Program-made: the position numbers and the translations under genes
Assembly (NCBI GenBank): GCA_934167445.1
Contig: CAKPKJ010000004.1
Location: forward strand, 62,001 to 126,000
DNA from: an uncultured Clostridia bacterium
Lineage (GTDB): Bacteria > Bacillota > Clostridia > TANB77 > CAG-508
Length of the DNA stretch: 64,000 bases
Direction of reading: 5' to 3'
Shown here: positions 62,983 through 64,000 of the stretch, piece by piece
How positions within the stretch are numbered: the stretch's first letter is position 1
Layout: the number at the start of each line of letters is the position of its first letter
The notes under the pieces: model-generated
The model's database searches: none
The model's input: the letters and a program-made list of their open reading frames with translations, nothing else
What the model was told of the DNA's origin: nothing

Positions 62983-64000
62983 TTATTTTACAACAATATT
63001 ATATATTTTATTTCTTACATAAATTTCTTTCACAATAGTTTTACCCTCAAGTTTTGAATCTATAACATTATGAACTTTTTCTTTAACAGAACTTTCATCT
63101 TCATCTAAATTAATTTGAACAGTACCTTTTAATTTACCATTAAATTGAATAGGTAAAGTTATTTCATCAGCAATTGTTTTCGTTTCATCATATTCAGGCC
63201 ATTCCATATATGCAAAATCTTCTTTTTCACCAAGTACTGTATGCAATAATTCTTCTGTCATATGTGGTGCAAATGGATTTAACAATTGTAATAAAGTTTT
63301 AAATTCAGCTTTATTTATTTCTTTTGCTTTATAGAATTCATTAACCATTGTCATAAAAGTAGATACAGCTGTATTAAATTTCATATCTTCGATATCAGAA
63401 GAAACTTTTTTAATTACTCGATGCATCATTTTTTCAAATTTTGCAGAATATTCATTTCCATCTACTAAAATTGTTTGTAAGTTCCAAACTCTATCTAAGA
63501 ATTTTGCACAACCTCTAATACTTTCCATAGACCAAGGTGCTGTTTGATCAAATGGTCCCATAAACATTTCATAAACTCTAAAAGCATCTGCTCCAAATTC
63601 TTCAACAATGTCATCAGGATTTACAACATTACCTTTAGACTTAGACATCTTTTCACCATTTCCACCTAAAATCATACCATGTGATGTTCTTTTTTGATAT
63701 GGTTCTTTAGTTGGAACAACACCAATATCATATAAAAATTTGTGCCAAAATCTTGAATATAATAAGTGAAGTGTAGTATGTTCCATTCCACCATTATACC
63801 AATCAACAGGTGACCAGTATTTTAAAGCTTCTTTTGATGCTAAAGCAGTATTATTATGTGGATCCATATATCTTAAATAATACCAAGATGAACCAGCCCA
63901 TTGAGGCATTGTATCTGTTTCTCTTGTTGCATGACCACCACAGTGAGGACAAGTTGTGTTTATCCATTCTGTATGTTTAGCAAGTGGAGATTCTCCATTT
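62983..64000 (-). CDS. leuS: Leucyl-tRNA synthetase, C-terminal part (runs off the window)
   Basis: The reading frame is open to the window edge, so the N-terminal part is missing here. Visible are the zinc-like CPHCGG segment, PQWAGSSWYYLRYMDP (class I LeuRS signature), NGGMEHTTLHLLYSRFW, the KMSKS loop (GEKMSKSKGNVV) that helps form leucyl-adenylate, the anticodon-binding domain with LLQLLNPFAPHMTEELL, and the C-terminal domain ending KEIYVRNKIYNIVVK. All fit a bacterial LeuRS. The stop is at 62983, and the coiled-coil gene converges on it. Confidence 0.95.
   Translation of the reverse strand, partial: NGESPLAKHTEWINTTCPHCGGHATRETDTMPQWAGSSWYYLRYMDPHNNTALASKEALKYWSPVDWYNGGMEHTTLHLLYSRFWHKFLYDIGVVPTKEPYQKRTSHGMILGGNGEKMSKSKGNVVNPDDIVEEFGADAFRVYEMFMGPFDQTAPWSMESIRGCAKFLDRVWNLQTILVDGNEYSAKFEKMMHRVIKKVSSDIEDMKFNTAVSTFMTMVNEFYKAKEINKAEFKTLLQLLNPFAPHMTEELLHTVLGEKEDFAYMEWPEYDETKTIADEITLPIQFNGKLKGTVQINLDEDESSVKEKVHNVIDSKLEGKTIVKEIYVRNKIYNIVVK

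Overview
This window is strongly AT-rich and comes from the chromosome of a low-GC, Gram-positive anaerobe, most likely a member of the Clostridia. The evidence is a SpoIIE-type PP2C phosphatase, an anaerobic ribonucleotide reductase activase (NrdG), a gdpP/rplI/dnaB neighbourhood, Bacillota-type AGGAGG ribosome binding sites, sigma-A promoters with exact 17-base spacers, and many TTG or GTG starts. The large surface proteins suggest a host-associated (gut-like) lifestyle; that is inference.

Layout. 0-18 kb: two tandem, paralogous pairs of giant surface proteins. Each pair is a DUF11/SdrD_B membrane-anchored protein followed by a thioester-domain-like, Cna/SdrD-type adhesin with a P-x-T-G-like C-terminal anchor. 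The second pair is joined without an intervening stop and broken by a single-base frameshift in a T6 run; its adhesin has gained a ricin-type lectin domain. 18-22 kb: a strongly promoted structured non-coding RNA, a transposase/ATPase chimeric remnant, a prepilin-anchored C-type-lectin-like protein with a hypervariable-looking 3' end, and a deleted Rpn-family gene. 22-36 kb: mostly housekeeping (spoIIE, a WG-repeat protein, acpS, tatD, lemA-htpX, a SleB-like hydrolase, xth, an AI-2E family permease), with another Rpn-like nuclease and another lectin-fold protein inserted. 36-46.6 kb: rpoB, rpoC and gdpP. 46.7-54.1 kb: an accessory island that separates gdpP from rplI-dnaB. It holds two prepilin-like proteins, two lectin-fold variable ends, an Rpn nuclease with a long leader, and a DUF4143 ATPase. 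54.2-64 kb: rplI, dnaB, tilS, ftsH, a J-domain protein, nrdG, rpsU, a metalloprotease-like protein, a coiled-coil protein and the 3' part of leuS.

The most interesting theme is a scattered set of four genes whose last ~120 bases look like variable regions of a diversity-generating retroelement (DGR). They encode a C-type-lectin/formylglycine-enzyme-like or DUF6273-like fold. Three of the four ends are locally GC-rich and full of NNC codons in an otherwise A/T-ending genome. Two sit on prepilin-like N-termini, and two have perfect hairpins right after the stop codon. No reverse transcriptase or template repeat is visible here, so a DGR would have to act from elsewhere in the genome. A second theme is the Rpn family: three loci, two sharing a ~300-base promoter/leader and an AUA codon placed where a start codon should be, one reduced to the C-terminal domain. 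A third is a hairpin repeat with a conserved core and divergent but perfectly self-complementary arms, found twice.
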